This document shows, one piece after another, positions 10,061 to 19,874 of a stretch of 64,000 nt of DNA. Position 1 is the stretch's first letter. Each line of letters begins with the position of its first letter. This stretch comes from Paraflavitalea devenefica. Its GTDB lineage: Bacteria > Bacteroidota > Bacteroidia > Chitinophagales > Chitinophagaceae. The stretch lies in assembly GCF_011759375.1 (NCBI RefSeq), contig NZ_JAARML010000005.1, positions 124,001 to 188,000 on the forward strand, given 5' to 3'. The position numbers and the translations under genes are program-made. The notes beneath the pieces are model-generated. The model saw only the letters and a program-made list of their open reading frames with translations. It was not told the DNA's origin and searched no databases.

Positions 10061-10094
10061 CCGCAGAGTCTCCCAACGGGGACTCTGCGGTTTT
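10061..10094 (+). terminator. Hairpin with T-run between susD and the GH127 gene
   Basis: CCGCAGAGTC (10061-10070) pairs perfectly with GACTCTGCGG (10081-10090); the loop TCCCAACGGG can add three more pairs. TTTT follows. It could terminate the susCD transcript. Because it ends only 17 bases before the ATG at 10111, it could also act in the leader of that gene. A sister hairpin with compensatory changes lies at 12499-12528, after the GH127 gene. Confidence 0.55.
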
Positions 10095-10110
10095 AAATGA
10101 TCATTGTTTC

Positions 10111-12474
10111 ATGAAAAATATCATAGTCAGTATTGTTCTTTTGCTCAGCATAAGTCTCGCAGGTTTTGCCCGGCAATCGCTAAAAACTTTTCCATTGAAC
10201 GCAGTCCGCCTCCTCGACGGCCCTTTCAAAGAAGCGCAGCAAACCGATAAGCGCTACATGCTTTCCCTCGATCCCGACCGCTTGCTGGCGCCTTTCCGGC
10301 GGGAAGCCGGGCTGCCTGCAAAAGCAGCTTCTTATGGCAACTGGGAAAATACCGGTCTGGATGGTCATATCGGCGGGCATTACCTTTCTGCTTTATCACT
10401 CATGTATGCTTCAACAGGAGAGGAGCGGGTGAAGCAAAGGCTGGACTATATGATTGACCAACTGGAACAATGCCAGCAGGCCAATGGGGATGGATACATC
10501 GGTGGCATTCCTGGTGGTAAGGCCATGTGGGCAGCGGTGGCAGCCGGTAAAATTGATGCCGGCGCTTTTTCGCTCAACCAGAAATGGGTGCCCTTGTACA
10601 ATATCCACAAACTATATGCAGGCTTATATGATGCCTGGGCCATTGCCGGCAATCAAAAAGCAAAGACCTTGTTGTTGAAATTGTGCGACTGGTGTGTGAA
10701 GCTGACAGCCAACCTTTCCGATGAACAGATACAGCAGATGCTGCGCAGTGAGCATGGCGGCCTGAATGAAGTATTTGCCGATGTGGCGGCAGCTACTGGT
10801 GATCAGCGATACCTCGCGCTTGCCCGCCGCTTCTCCGACCGGCACATCCTCGATCCACTGTTGCAGCAAAAGGACATGCTGACCGGCATGCATGCCAATA
10901 CCCAAATTCCCAAAGTAATCGGGTACAAGCGGATTGCTGAAGTGGCGCAGGATACGGCTTGGGCCAGGGCGGCTGATTTCTTTTGGAATACCGTTGTGCG
11001 GCATAGAACAGTTTCCATTGGTGGCAACAGCGTGCGGGAGCATTTCCATCCGGCCAGTGATTTCAGTTCCATGGTAGAATCGCGCGAAGGGCCGGAGACC
11101 TGCAACTCGTACAACATGCTCAAGCTCACGAGGCACCTGTTCCTGACCAGGCCTTCCAATACCTACATGGATTATTATGAACGAACGCTGTACAATCATA
11201 TCCTTTCTTCACAAAGTCCCACAGGAGGGTTTGTATATTTCACGCCCATGCGCCCACAGCATTACCGGGTATATTCACAGCCGCAGGAAGGCTTTTGGTG
11301 TTGTGTAGGCTCCGGACTGGAGAACCATGGGAAATATGGGGAACTGATTTATGCGCATACGAACAATGATCTCTATATAAACCTGTTCATACATTCCACC
11401 CTCGAATGGAAAGAAAAGGGCTTGAAGCTCACGCAGGAAACGGCTTTCCCGTTTGAAGACAAGTCACAGATCCGGTTGTCGCTGGCAAAGCCGGCCCGTT
11501 TTACGGTGTATGTGCGTAATCCTTCCTGGGTAACACCGGGTACGATGCGCGTTTATGTCAACAAAAAACAGGTTGCTATACGGCCTGATGGCGGTTCTTA
11601 TATCGCTATCAACCGGCTATGGAAATCAAATGATATAATCAGTATCCACCCGCCGCAGCATACTGAAGTGGAGCGGTTGCCGGATAGCTCACAATGGGTG
11701 TCTTTTGTGCGTGGCCCTATCGTACTGGCAGCAGCTACGGATACTGCCGGCCTGGATGGACTGTTTGCCGATGGCAGCCGGATGGGGCATGTTGCCGGTG
11801 GGCCGTTGGTGCCACAGGATGAAGCGCCGCTCATTGTAGGCGAGAGCAATAACATGGCCAGCGCCTTACTGCCTTACACTAAAAATCTAACCACTTTATC
11901 CTTTACAGCTCCCGCTCTCTTTTATCAACCCAAATACAAAAAACTGGTGCTGCGACCTTTCTTCAGGGTCCACAACAGCCGTTATGTTATCTACTTTCCC
12001 TACACCCGTCCGGAAAACCTGGAGCAGGTAAAGAAGGCGATGCAGGAAAAGGAACAGGCCCGGATGGCGCTGGAAACCATCACCGTTGATGTGGTATATG
12101 CCGGGGAGCAGCAACCTGAATCGGACCATGCTTTCAAAGGAGAACAAACAGAAACCGGTTATTTCCGGGAGCGCCATTTCCGCAATGCAAAGGGATGGTT
12201 CTCTTATGACTTGCGCAATGCAGGCGGGCAGGCAAAAAAGTTACGCGTCACTTATTATGGCCGTGAACGCAACAGGAGCTTTGATATCTATGTAAATGAT
12301 GTATTACTTTCAACGGTGAAAATGGAAGGCACAGGCCCCGATGCCTTTACCGATGTAGACTATGCGTTGCCGGAAAGCCTGTTGAATAATCCTCCCTCCA
12401 GCATTAGGGTGAAATTTGCTGCCCAGCCTAACGCTGCCACAGCCAATATTTTTGAAGTAAGGTTACTGAAATAG
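10111..12474 (+). CDS. GH127-family glycoside hydrolase (beta-L-arabinofuranosidase-like, DUF1680)
   Basis: 787 residues with a signal peptide (1-21). An (alpha/alpha)6 barrel follows: LLAPFRREAGLP, WENTGLDGHIGGHYLSALS, GYIGGIPGG, and VPLYNIHKLYAGL. The family zinc and catalytic residues are present: the ETC triad at E329-C331 and the paired cysteines C397-C398 (FWCCVGSG). In the characterised enzyme HypBA1 the second cysteine pair includes the nucleophile. E310 is a candidate acid/base. The C-terminal 200 residues are beta-sandwich-like accessory domains. The enzyme would release terminal beta-L-arabinofuranose in the periplasm. It stands alone between two related hairpins, 170 bp after a SusD gene that may supply its substrate. 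Confidence 0.88.
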   Translation: MKNIIVSIVLLLSISLAGFARQSLKTFPLNAVRLLDGPFKEAQQTDKRYMLSLDPDRLLAPFRREAGLPAKAASYGNWENTGLDGHIGGHYLSALSLMYASTGEERVKQRLDYMIDQLEQCQQANGDGYIGGIPGGKAMWAAVAAGKIDAGAFSLNQKWVPLYNIHKLYAGLYDAWAIAGNQKAKTLLLKLCDWCVKLTANLSDEQIQQMLRSEHGGLNEVFADVAAATGDQRYLALARRFSDRHILDPLLQQKDMLTGMHANTQIPKVIGYKRIAEVAQDTAWARAADFFWNTVVRHRTVSIGGNSVREHFHPASDFSSMVESREGPETCNSYNMLKLTRHLFLTRPSNTYMDYYERTLYNHILSSQSPTGGFVYFTPMRPQHYRVYSQPQEGFWCCVGSGLENHGKYGELIYAHTNNDLYINLFIHSTLEWKEKGLKLTQETAFPFEDKSQIRLSLAKPARFTVYVRNPSWVTPGTMRVYVNKKQVAIRPDGGSYIAINRLWKSNDIISIHPPQHTEVERLPDSSQWVSFVRGPIVLAAATDTAGLDGLFADGSRMGHVAGGPLVPQDEAPLIVGESNNMASALLPYTKNLTTLSFTAPALFYQPKYKKLVLRPFFRVHNSRYVIYFPYTRPENLEQVKKAMQEKEQARMALETITVDVVYAGEQQPESDHAFKGEQTETGYFRERHFRNAKGWFSYDLRNAGGQAKKLRVTYYGRERNRSFDIYVNDVLLSTVKMEGTGPDAFTDVDYALPESLLNNPPSSIRVKFAAQPNAATANIFEVRLLK

Positions 12475-12498
12475 ACTACCTCCTCCATAGACTATTCC

Positions 12499-12528
12499 CC
12501 GCAGCGTCTCCCAACGGGGACGCTGCGG
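12499..12528. repeat. Hairpin related to the one at 10061-10090
   Basis: CCGCAGCGTC (12499-12508) pairs with GACGCTGCGG (12519-12528) around the same loop, TCCCAACGGG, as at 10071-10080. Compared with the first copy, one A-T pair in the stem has become a C-G pair on both sides, which keeps the pairing. No T-run follows on either strand. It may be a transcript-end structure or a mobile repeat. Confidence 0.7.
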
Positions 12529-12682
12529 TAAAAGGAAAACACATCATCCTTTTGCCAGTTCCCACATATTTACTACTTTTCAGCCCTGTCGCGTTTTTCG
12601 TGTCAATTTTACTATTGTTTGTCATTACTACACCATTCCATTATACCTTGACCTATGCTCATCCGAAAACTATATGTGCTGA

Positions 12683-13276
12683 TTGACAGACAATGGCTTA
12701 CATAATGAGCAGGAGCTACTGCAACAAATAGCCGGGGGGAATGAGACCGCCTTTAAACAGATCGTAGACGTCTATTGGACAAAAGTATATGGTCAGGCGC
12801 TGGCCTATTGCAAATCAGCCCCCCAGGCCGAAGAACTCACCCAGGATACTTTCATTGCCATCTGGATCAACCGGCAAAAGCTGCCGGACCTAACCAATTT
12901 CGCCGGATACCTCTATAGCATCGCCCGCCACAAACTACTCAATACCATCCGGCAAAAACTGGCGACTACTATCGCTGTTGACAACATCCCCCTGGAAGAA
13001 ACGAACTGGCGGCCAGATGTACAAATGGAATACCGGCAGGCTTATGACCAACTGATGCAGGGCATGGAAGCCCTGCCGCCAGTACGGAAAAAGGTATTCA
13101 TGATGAGCCGTCTGGAAGGAAAAAGTTATGACGAGATCGCCACAGAGTTACAGGTATCACGCAATACCGTAAAGGAGCATATTGTGAAGGCGCTCAACTT
13201 TTTACGCAGCCATGTGGCAACTCACCACGACTGCTTTTTTCCGGGAGTACTATTGCTCATCTTCCTGCGGGATTAA
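12683..13276 (+). CDS. ECF RNA polymerase sigma factor (TTG start)
   Basis: 197 residues. The only plausible start is TTG at 12683, because an in-frame TGA stands directly before it and the next ATG is far inside region 2-4. The resulting N-terminus (LHNEQELLQQIAGGNETAF) matches that of the sigma factor at 57481, which supports it. Region 2 includes AEELTQDTFIAIWINRQKLP and region 4 includes VRKKVFMMSRLEGKSYDEIATELQVSRNTVKEHI. A short hydrophobic C-terminus (CFFPGVLLLIFL) follows. FecR, SusC and SusD genes come next, so it probably drives that operon. Confidence 0.88.
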   Translation: MTDNGLHNEQELLQQIAGGNETAFKQIVDVYWTKVYGQALAYCKSAPQAEELTQDTFIAIWINRQKLPDLTNFAGYLYSIARHKLLNTIRQKLATTIAVDNIPLEETNWRPDVQMEYRQAYDQLMQGMEALPPVRKKVFMMSRLEGKSYDEIATELQVSRNTVKEHIVKALNFLRSHVATHHDCFFPGVLLLIFLRD

Positions 13277-13356
13277 TTTTTTATAAACTTTTTTCAACCT
13301 CCGACCACCCTGTCTCCGTAAAAATGTGACTATATACAGGTACCGGCTCTAAACGA

Positions 13357-14607
13357 ATGGAATTTATGCCAACGAATGAACAAATACAGGCTTTGCTGGA
13401 CGAATATGTAACAGGCAATATCAGTACAGGTGATAAGGCATTACTGCTCATCTGGCTGAACGATCCGGCCATTGCCCCACAAATAGAAGAACTATTGCAA
13501 CAGGAACTGGCATCGGGCCGGTATGAGGCGGACCCGTATCCTGGTGTGCATACCCGTTTGCACGCCCGTCTGCAGGCAGTCATGGACGCTACTATACAAG
13601 CGGACGTGACTGCTGCACCGCCTTCCTTGTTGCGTCGTATAGCCAATAATAAAAGCTGGTGGGCTGCCGCAGCAGTCCTGATTGTCCTGTTGGGCGCCGG
13701 CCTGTATTGGGTGCTGCAACCCACGGCTCAAACAACCATTGTAGCGGTACCTGAAACCGATGTACCGCCAGGTGGTAACAAAGCTACCCTCACCCTGGCC
13801 GATGGCAGGGTAGTAATGTTGGACAGTGCAGGCAACCAGGTGATCCAACAAGGAAATACTACCGTACGGCAACAGGATGGTCAACTGGTATACGACGCAA
13901 AAGCACTCACAACTCACAGCTCACAACTCACCTTTAATACACTCTCCACACCACGTGGAGGACAGTTCCAGGTTACTTTACCCGATGGTACCAGGGTATG
14001 GCTGAATGCCGCTTCCTCCATCCAGTATCCCACTGCCTTCACTGGTAGCACAAGAGAAGTGATCATTACCGGCGAAGTCTACTTTGAAGTAGCGAAGAAT
14101 CCAGGGCAACCTTTCGGGGTTTCCATACTTCCCTTCAAGGGCAGGAGTGGAAGCCGGGTTGAAGTGCTGGGAACGCATTTTAATATCAATGCTTATGACG
14201 ACGAAGAAGCGCTCAGAACAACGCTGCTGGAAGGCAAAGTGAAGGTCTCGGCAAACGTGAAAAACGGCTCGCAGCTCGCAGCTCATAGCTCACAGCTTCT
14301 TTCTCCTGGTCAACAGGCACAGTTAAGGAATGATAAATTATCAGTCATTAACAATCCTGATATAGCAGCTGTCATGGCCTGGAAAAACGGTTCATTCAAT
14401 TTCGACGATAAGTCTTTAAAAGAAGTCATGCGGCAGCTTGCCCGCTGGTACGATATAGAAGTGGTATATGAAGGCAAAGTACCTTCCGTCACATTGGTAG
14501 GAGAAATGGGACGGGATGTGCCTTTGTCAAAAGTACTGGCCTTTCTCAAAGGATCACGCATGCATGTTCGGATGGAAGGAACCAAAAAACTGGTCATTAC
14601 CAACTGA
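13357..14607 (+). CDS. FecR-family anti-sigma factor
   Basis: 416 residues. The N-terminal cytoplasmic region (about 1-85) has the short anti-sigma helix bundle. A membrane span lies at about 103-125 (WWAAAAVLIVLLGAGLYWVL). The periplasmic FecR domain has LADGRVVMLDSAGNQV, FNTLSTPRGGQFQVTLPDG, VWLNAASSIQYPTAF, EVYFEVAKN and VLGTHFNINAYDD. The C-terminal DUF4974-like part ends the protein (LKEVMRQLARWYDIEV). Two coding stretches (13905-13932 and 14266-14300) are made of the quasi-repeat ACTCACAGCTCGC, also present in the paralogue at 58142. It probably pairs with the sigma factor at 12683 and the STN domain of the following SusC. Confidence 0.92.
   Translation: MEFMPTNEQIQALLDEYVTGNISTGDKALLLIWLNDPAIAPQIEELLQQELASGRYEADPYPGVHTRLHARLQAVMDATIQADVTAAPPSLLRRIANNKSWWAAAAVLIVLLGAGLYWVLQPTAQTTIVAVPETDVPPGGNKATLTLADGRVVMLDSAGNQVIQQGNTTVRQQDGQLVYDAKALTTHSSQLTFNTLSTPRGGQFQVTLPDGTRVWLNAASSIQYPTAFTGSTREVIITGEVYFEVAKNPGQPFGVSILPFKGRSGSRVEVLGTHFNINAYDDEEALRTTLLEGKVKVSANVKNGSQLAAHSSQLLSPGQQAQLRNDKLSVINNPDIAAVMAWKNGSFNFDDKSLKEVMRQLARWYDIEVVYEGKVPSVTLVGEMGRDVPLSKVLAFLKGSRMHVRMEGTKKLVITN
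13905..13932 (+). repeat. Quasi-periodic CTCAC-type repeat inside fecR
   Basis: Three imperfect units of about ten bases of the form ACTCACAACTC / ACAGCTCACA lie in frame and encode the TTHSSQLT stretch. A second tract of the same kind is at 14266-14300 (GGCTCGCAGCTCGCAGCTC...). The paralogue at 58142 has the same kind of tract in the same places (58668-58696 and 59011-59028). Confidence 0.6.
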
Positions 14608-14683
14608 CAATTAATTAAACCAATCCCGTTGAAATAAGGTGCAATCCTGTCCGGAAGACGCTTTCGGGCAAGGTAACAAAAAA

Positions 14684-14710
14684 GCCGTTCCGCGTAGGAG
14701 GCGGAACGGC
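14684..14710 (+). promoter_or_regulatory. Stem-loop in the fecR-susC leader
   Basis: GCCGTTCCGC (14684-14693) pairs perfectly with GCGGAACGGC (14701-14710) around a 7-base loop. It lies in the 167-bp gap between fecR and susC. A similar stem (CCGTCTCGC with GCGAAACGG) is at the same place in the third ECF locus (59398-59423). There is no T-run, so an mRNA stability or attenuation role is more likely than termination. Confidence 0.5.
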
Positions 14711-14774
14711 AGCAGTTTGATCTATAAAAAAAGTCGTGCGAGACTGATTCAATTAACCAAACCAAAACAAAAGT

Positions 14775-17700
14775 ATGCAAAAAACTTTTGCGCGGACACT
14801 TATTGTCCGCTCAGAGCTGCTGCTCTTTTTAGCCAACTCTACAAGGTTGGTTAAAAGCTGCTTAACAACCAAAACACTGCTGGCAATGAAGTTGACCTTT
14901 TTATTGCTTACTGTAACCTTCCTCAACGTATCGGCCGAAGGGATCGCCCAGTCTGTTTCCTTCTCCGGTAAAAATATTCCCCTGAAAACGGTGTTTTCTG
15001 CCATCAGGCAGCAAACCGGCTATAGGGTGGCCTATGCACGCGAGGTGTTGGAGGAGGCCGGACCAGTATCCGTAGAAGCGAAAAATATGAGGCTGGTTGA
15101 TTTCCTCAACCTCGTGTTGAAAGATCAGCCGGTACGATATACCATTGAGCAGAAAACCATCCTCATCATTGAAAAACCGCGTTCCAGTATAACGGTGTTA
15201 GTGCAGGCGCCGGCTCCGTTGGAAGATACGGCCGCATTCCTTATTACCGGTGCAGTAACCGATACAGCCGGCAAACCACTGCCAAGAGCAACGGTATTGG
15301 TGAAGGGCCGGCAACAGGTAGTAACCACTACCGACGCTGCCGGAAAATTCAGCGTACGGGTGTACCTGAATGATGTGATCACCATCAGCTATGTAGGATA
15401 CGAAGAGCTGCAACACGTAGTTAAAAGCAGAACAGGTTCTCTGTACTTTTCATTGAAGCAGGCGGTGAACAAGCTCAATGATGTAGAAGTAGTATCTACC
15501 GGTTACCAAACCATTCCGCGGGAAAGGGCTACCGGTTCCTTTGGTATTGTTACCGCGAAAGACCTTGTTAAAATACCCTCTACCAGTATTCTCGAACGCC
15601 TGATGGGACAGGTAGCCGGCGTGAATATTTCTACCGCTACAGTAGCCGGCAAAACACGTAGTGGTTCTATCCAGATACGTGGCCTCTCTACCATTCCTGG
15701 TTATACGGCTGAGTCAAAGGTGAGTATGGACCCTTTGCTGGTGGTAGATGGATTTGTTACAAAGCAATCCATTTCGGGCGGAGCGCTGGATTTCCTTAAC
15801 CCCGATGATATAGAGCAGATCACTTTCCTGAAAGATGCCGCTGCCGCTTCTATCTGGGGTATGCAGGCTGCCAATGGGGTGGTGGTAGTAGTTACCAAAA
15901 AGGGCATCCGTAACAGCAAACCTACCCTCAGCTTTTCCACTACCTATGGTACCAGTGCACGGCCGCGGATGGATTATTACCCTATCAATTCTTCCGCCGA
16001 ATACATTGACCTGGAGAAAGAACATATTGACAAAGGTATTTTCCCGGACCCTCTTCCGAGGAGCAATCCCGGCGTCTTTTATCCTGAAAACAACAGCCAG
16101 GCGCAAGCAATCATTTGGCGTTATAAACGGAATGAGATCACAGAAGCGCAGATGAAGGCATCGCTCGACAGCCTCGGCCTGCTCGATAACCGTGCACAAA
16201 TTCGTCAATACCTGCTGCAGCCTTCTTCCACGCAACAGTACAACCTGTCTGTTTCGGGCGGTGGCCCCAATAGCTCTTTTTACTTTTCGGGTTATTACTA
16301 CCAGGATGAACCGGTATACAGAAGCAATGTAAACAAGGGATACTCCCTCAATGCCGGCAATACAGCCACCCTGCTGAACGGAAGAGTGACCCTTACTACC
16401 GGGCTTAATTACAGTAATAAGCGGGATAAACTCAACATGGCCGCTGTTAATGCCTTAAATACCGCCCCCGGTGGGCTTAGGCCGTATGATATGCTGAAAG
16501 ATGCGAACGGCCAGAACATATATTATGACGTGCTGGTGATCCCTACGCTGGCCAGGTACCTCGAAAGCCGTGGATACCTGCCCTTCAGCTATAACCCCAT
16601 TGATGAGCTCAATTATTCCAATTCAATTGCCAACGGCAATAATGTTACGTTGAACGTAGGCATCAATACCAGCATCACCAATTGGCTCAACCTGAATCTC
16701 TCCGGCAATGTCAGCAGGACATTCGCGGAGACAGAAACCTACGATGAGCCGGAAAGCTATGCGGCAAGAATGTTGGTGAACAAAGCCACCGGGCTTTATC
16801 CCACTTATGTATGGAATGGGTTACCCAAAGGCGGAAGGTCGGTGCTCAGCAATGCCCAGGGCAAAAGCTATAACCTGCGCGGAACGATCGGCATCAACAA
16901 AAACTGGAACAATACACACCAGGTGAATGTACTGGTGGGAACGGAGATCCGGGAAACCAACGACAAGGGCACCGCCGAAACGCGTTATGGGGTAGATAAA
17001 TCCATCAATCTTTACCGCTCAGTAAGCGTAGGCGCTACCTATAAGGATATCAATAGCAGTACTCAATCTATACCGGTTACCACCAGCGCTATATCGGAAT
17101 TTACCACCAGGTCTTTATCTTATTACGGTAATGCATCTTATACTTTCCTGGGCAAATACATTATATCCGGCAGCACCCGTTTTGATGATTATAACCTGCT
17201 GGGAGCAGGCAAGCGTGAAAGAGCCATTCCCTTATGGTCGGCCGGGCTTAAATGGAATGCCAGCAAAGAAGCGTTCCTGGAGCGGGTGGCCTGGTTAAAT
17301 AACCTCGGCGTAAGAATGACCTACGGCTTTAGTGGCAATGCGCCGCAGGGATATGCGCCGGTAACCGTGATCAATTTGCTGGGGGCAGATTTTTATACCG
17401 GTCAGCCCTATGGCAATATCAGCTCGCCCGCCAACCCAACCCTCACCTGGGAAAAAACACGGATGATCAACCTGGGTGTTGATTATGCGCTCTTCAAAAA
17501 CCGGGTGTATGGTTCTGCCGAGCTCTACTACAAATTAAGCACCGACATCATCTGGCAAATGCCGATCAATGGCACCTACGGCTTTTCTACCTTTTTATTC
17601 AACACGGCCAACCTGCATGGGAAAGGGGTAGACCTCAACGTATCAGTAGTACCGGTGCTCACCAAAAACTGGAGATGGACCACTACGCTCAATCTCTCTT

Positions 17701-18437
17701 ACAATACCAACATCGTTAAAGACGCCCGGTTTAAGCGACCTACAGGTTCCTTTGATACCAAAACACTGTATGAGGGTTACCCGGTTGATTACCTGTTCTC
17801 CTATAATTGGGCGGGCCTCGACAGTACCGGCCAGGCGCTGATCAAAAGCCCGGACGGTAAAACAACCTATACCATCATGGAATATCCGTTCCAGGATATA
17901 CGTACCTATTCCGGCCGTACTACTTCTCCCTGGTTTGGCGGTTTCAACAACTCCGTTAGTTATAAAGGATTTGAGTTGAGCGCCTACATCTCCTTCAACT
18001 TCGGCGGCGTTTTCCGCATGCCATCGGCCAATGGCTATGGTTTCAGCAACAACGGGTTTGTAGGACGGAATAAGGATATTGCCACCCGCTGGCGCAAAAA
18101 GGGCGATGAAGCATTTACGGATATGCCCGGCATGGTATACGGTGTAGGCGCCAACTTCTACCAGAGCATCAACCGGTACATTGAATCGGACAAACTGGTG
18201 AGAAGTCGCAGCTATATCAAGTGCAGGCAGGTATCACTGGCCTACACCATTCCCACTGCCATCGTCAGCAAAATTGGTATGAAGAACCTGACCATTTCAG
18301 CCGTTGCACGTGAACTGGGACTGATATGGGCCAAGAACAAGGAAGGGCTCGATCCGGAATACCTGTATAGTGCAGGTACCGGCTTTCAGTTGCCGCCTTC
18401 TGTAAAATATAGTTTCCGGCTTGCTACCAACTTTTAA
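14775..18437 (+). CDS. SusC/RagA-type TonB-linked receptor with STN domain
   Basis: 1220 residues. The hydrophobic signal core is preceded by a 37-residue extension with the family-typical TKTLLAMKLTFLLL join; a start at that internal Met (residue 38) is possible. An STN domain spans about 60-135 (NIPLKTVFSAIRQQTGYRV). The carboxypeptidase-like domain covers about 155-235 (ITGAVTDTAGKPLPRATV). The plug follows (VVSTGYQTIPRERATGSFG; FLKDAAAASIWGMQAANG), then the barrel ending KYSFRLATNF. It pairs with the SusD 18 bp downstream. The genes that follow encode a metalloprotease and a lipoprotein, so a peptide or protein ligand is more likely than a glycan. Confidence 0.93.
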   Translation: MQKTFARTLIVRSELLLFLANSTRLVKSCLTTKTLLAMKLTFLLLTVTFLNVSAEGIAQSVSFSGKNIPLKTVFSAIRQQTGYRVAYAREVLEEAGPVSVEAKNMRLVDFLNLVLKDQPVRYTIEQKTILIIEKPRSSITVLVQAPAPLEDTAAFLITGAVTDTAGKPLPRATVLVKGRQQVVTTTDAAGKFSVRVYLNDVITISYVGYEELQHVVKSRTGSLYFSLKQAVNKLNDVEVVSTGYQTIPRERATGSFGIVTAKDLVKIPSTSILERLMGQVAGVNISTATVAGKTRSGSIQIRGLSTIPGYTAESKVSMDPLLVVDGFVTKQSISGGALDFLNPDDIEQITFLKDAAAASIWGMQAANGVVVVVTKKGIRNSKPTLSFSTTYGTSARPRMDYYPINSSAEYIDLEKEHIDKGIFPDPLPRSNPGVFYPENNSQAQAIIWRYKRNEITEAQMKASLDSLGLLDNRAQIRQYLLQPSSTQQYNLSVSGGGPNSSFYFSGYYYQDEPVYRSNVNKGYSLNAGNTATLLNGRVTLTTGLNYSNKRDKLNMAAVNALNTAPGGLRPYDMLKDANGQNIYYDVLVIPTLARYLESRGYLPFSYNPIDELNYSNSIANGNNVTLNVGINTSITNWLNLNLSGNVSRTFAETETYDEPESYAARMLVNKATGLYPTYVWNGLPKGGRSVLSNAQGKSYNLRGTIGINKNWNNTHQVNVLVGTEIRETNDKGTAETRYGVDKSINLYRSVSVGATYKDINSSTQSIPVTTSAISEFTTRSLSYYGNASYTFLGKYIISGSTRFDDYNLLGAGKRERAIPLWSAGLKWNASKEAFLERVAWLNNLGVRMTYGFSGNAPQGYAPVTVINLLGADFYTGQPYGNISSPANPTLTWEKTRMINLGVDYALFKNRVYGSAELYYKLSTDIIWQMPINGTYGFSTFLFNTANLHGKGVDLNVSVVPVLTKNWRWTTTLNLSYNTNIVKDARFKRPTGSFDTKTLYEGYPVDYLFSYNWAGLDSTGQALIKSPDGKTTYTIMEYPFQDIRTYSGRTTSPWFGGFNNSVSYKGFELSAYISFNFGGVFRMPSANGYGFSNNGFVGRNKDIATRWRKKGDEAFTDMPGMVYGVGANFYQSINRYIESDKLVRSRSYIKCRQVSLAYTIPTAIVSKIGMKNLTISAVARELGLIWAKNKEGLDPEYLYSAGTGFQLPPSVKYSFRLATNF

Positions 18438-18455
18438 CACCTTAAACTGACTTTT

Positions 18456-19844
18456 ATGAATACTTATATAAAGCTCGTTTCCATCTGCCTGTTTGTTGTG
18501 AGCCTGACCGGGTGCCGTAAATACATTGACGAAACGCCCATACAGAACAGCCGGGTACTGGAGTATACCGACGATTACGTGGCATTGGTCAATAACAGGG
18601 AGTTCCTGGAGCCGGCATACGGCCTGCCCAACCTGCTGAGTTCGGACGATGTGGACTTCACAGCCCCCGAAGTATTGAACGCTGTTAAGCTGAACCCGAT
18701 ATGGACACAGGTCTATACCTGGACGAAACCCTTCTATACAGCCACATCCGATGACTACGAGTGGAATTATCCCTACCGGGCTATCTATCAAATGAACGTG
18801 ATCATTGAAGGGATCATGCGCAGCAAAAACGGTACGCTCAGCCTGAAGCAGGTAACATTGGCCGAAGCGCTGGTGCACCGGGCCATGAACTATTTCACCC
18901 TGATGAGTATATATGCGAAGCAGTATGATGAACAAACAGCGGCTAATGATCCTGGTGTTCCTTTATTACTGACACCGGAATTGTTTGTAGACCTTACCAG
19001 GGCATCGGTAAAAAAAGTGTATGAACAAATGCTGGCCGACGTGAAGGCGGCCATTCCGGCATTGCCGCTGACGCAGCCCACTAATATGAAACCCACCAAG
19101 GCTGCCGCGTATGCTTTACTATCGAAGCTATACCTGAATATGAGAGCATTCAACGAGGCAGCTGCATTCGCCGACAGTGCCCTCACCATCAAAGGCGCAC
19201 TGGCCGATTACAATCCCTATGTAGCCACCGCTACTTATACTTTCCCCAGTCAGTTTAATGATAAAGAGGTTATCCTCCGGAAAGTACAGCGCAATGCCTT
19301 TAACCCGGCGCAATTAAATCCCGCGTTACTGGCTTTGCTGGATACTAAGGATATCCGTTACAAACTGTTTGTACAGCCAGGCAGCAAGCTGAGCCCTTCT
19401 TTCACCGGGCTGGGTTTTTACCCAAGGGAAAGGTATTCAGGAGGCTCACCCGACAGGGCGGCCGTAGGCCTTACCGTTCCTGATCTATGGCTCACCAAAG
19501 CTGAATGCTTCGCCCGTGCCGGTGATAAAGACAAAGCCATGCAAATGGTGAACGACCTGCGTAAAATGCGTTTCAGCCCGGCGGATTATGCAGACCTCAC
19601 GGCCACCGATGCCGCCGATGCACTCCGCATAGTAGTGGAAGAAAGAAGAAGGGAGTTCTTTGGCCGCGGACTGCGCTGGCTCGATCAGCGAAGGCTGAAC
19701 AAAGACCCGCAGTTTGCCAAAACGGTTACCAGGACCTTTGATGGCAAAACCTTCACCCTGGAACCCAACAGCAATGCGTATGTATTCCCAATCCCTATTA
19801 ACCTGATTGCACTAAATCCTGAAATGGAGCAGAACCCGAACTAA
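18456..19844 (+). CDS. SusD/RagB-type surface lipoprotein
   Basis: 462 residues, shorter than most SusD proteins. The lipoprotein signal is MNTYIKLVSICLFVVSLTGC, with the acylated Cys at residue 20. Characteristic parts are YRAIYQMNVIIEGI, LAEALVHRAMNYFTLMSIYAKQY, TKAAAYALLSKLYLNM and the C-terminal RIVVEERRREFFGRGLRWLDQRRLN. It should form the lid of the SusC transporter encoded immediately upstream. The operon continues with the metalloprotease gene 30 bp downstream. Confidence 0.92.
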   Translation: MNTYIKLVSICLFVVSLTGCRKYIDETPIQNSRVLEYTDDYVALVNNREFLEPAYGLPNLLSSDDVDFTAPEVLNAVKLNPIWTQVYTWTKPFYTATSDDYEWNYPYRAIYQMNVIIEGIMRSKNGTLSLKQVTLAEALVHRAMNYFTLMSIYAKQYDEQTAANDPGVPLLLTPELFVDLTRASVKKVYEQMLADVKAAIPALPLTQPTNMKPTKAAAYALLSKLYLNMRAFNEAAAFADSALTIKGALADYNPYVATATYTFPSQFNDKEVILRKVQRNAFNPAQLNPALLALLDTKDIRYKLFVQPGSKLSPSFTGLGFYPRERYSGGSPDRAAVGLTVPDLWLTKAECFARAGDKDKAMQMVNDLRKMRFSPADYADLTATDAADALRIVVEERRREFFGRGLRWLDQRRLNKDPQFAKTVTRTFDGKTFTLEPNSNAYVFPIPINLIALNPEMEQNPN

Positions 19845-19874
19845 GCGTAATTCTTTTAAACATACAATCTAATC

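Noticed and set aside
14639..14854. 71-codon frame across the fecR-susC gap
   Set aside because: Overlaps the start of susC in another frame and consists of the stem-loop leader.
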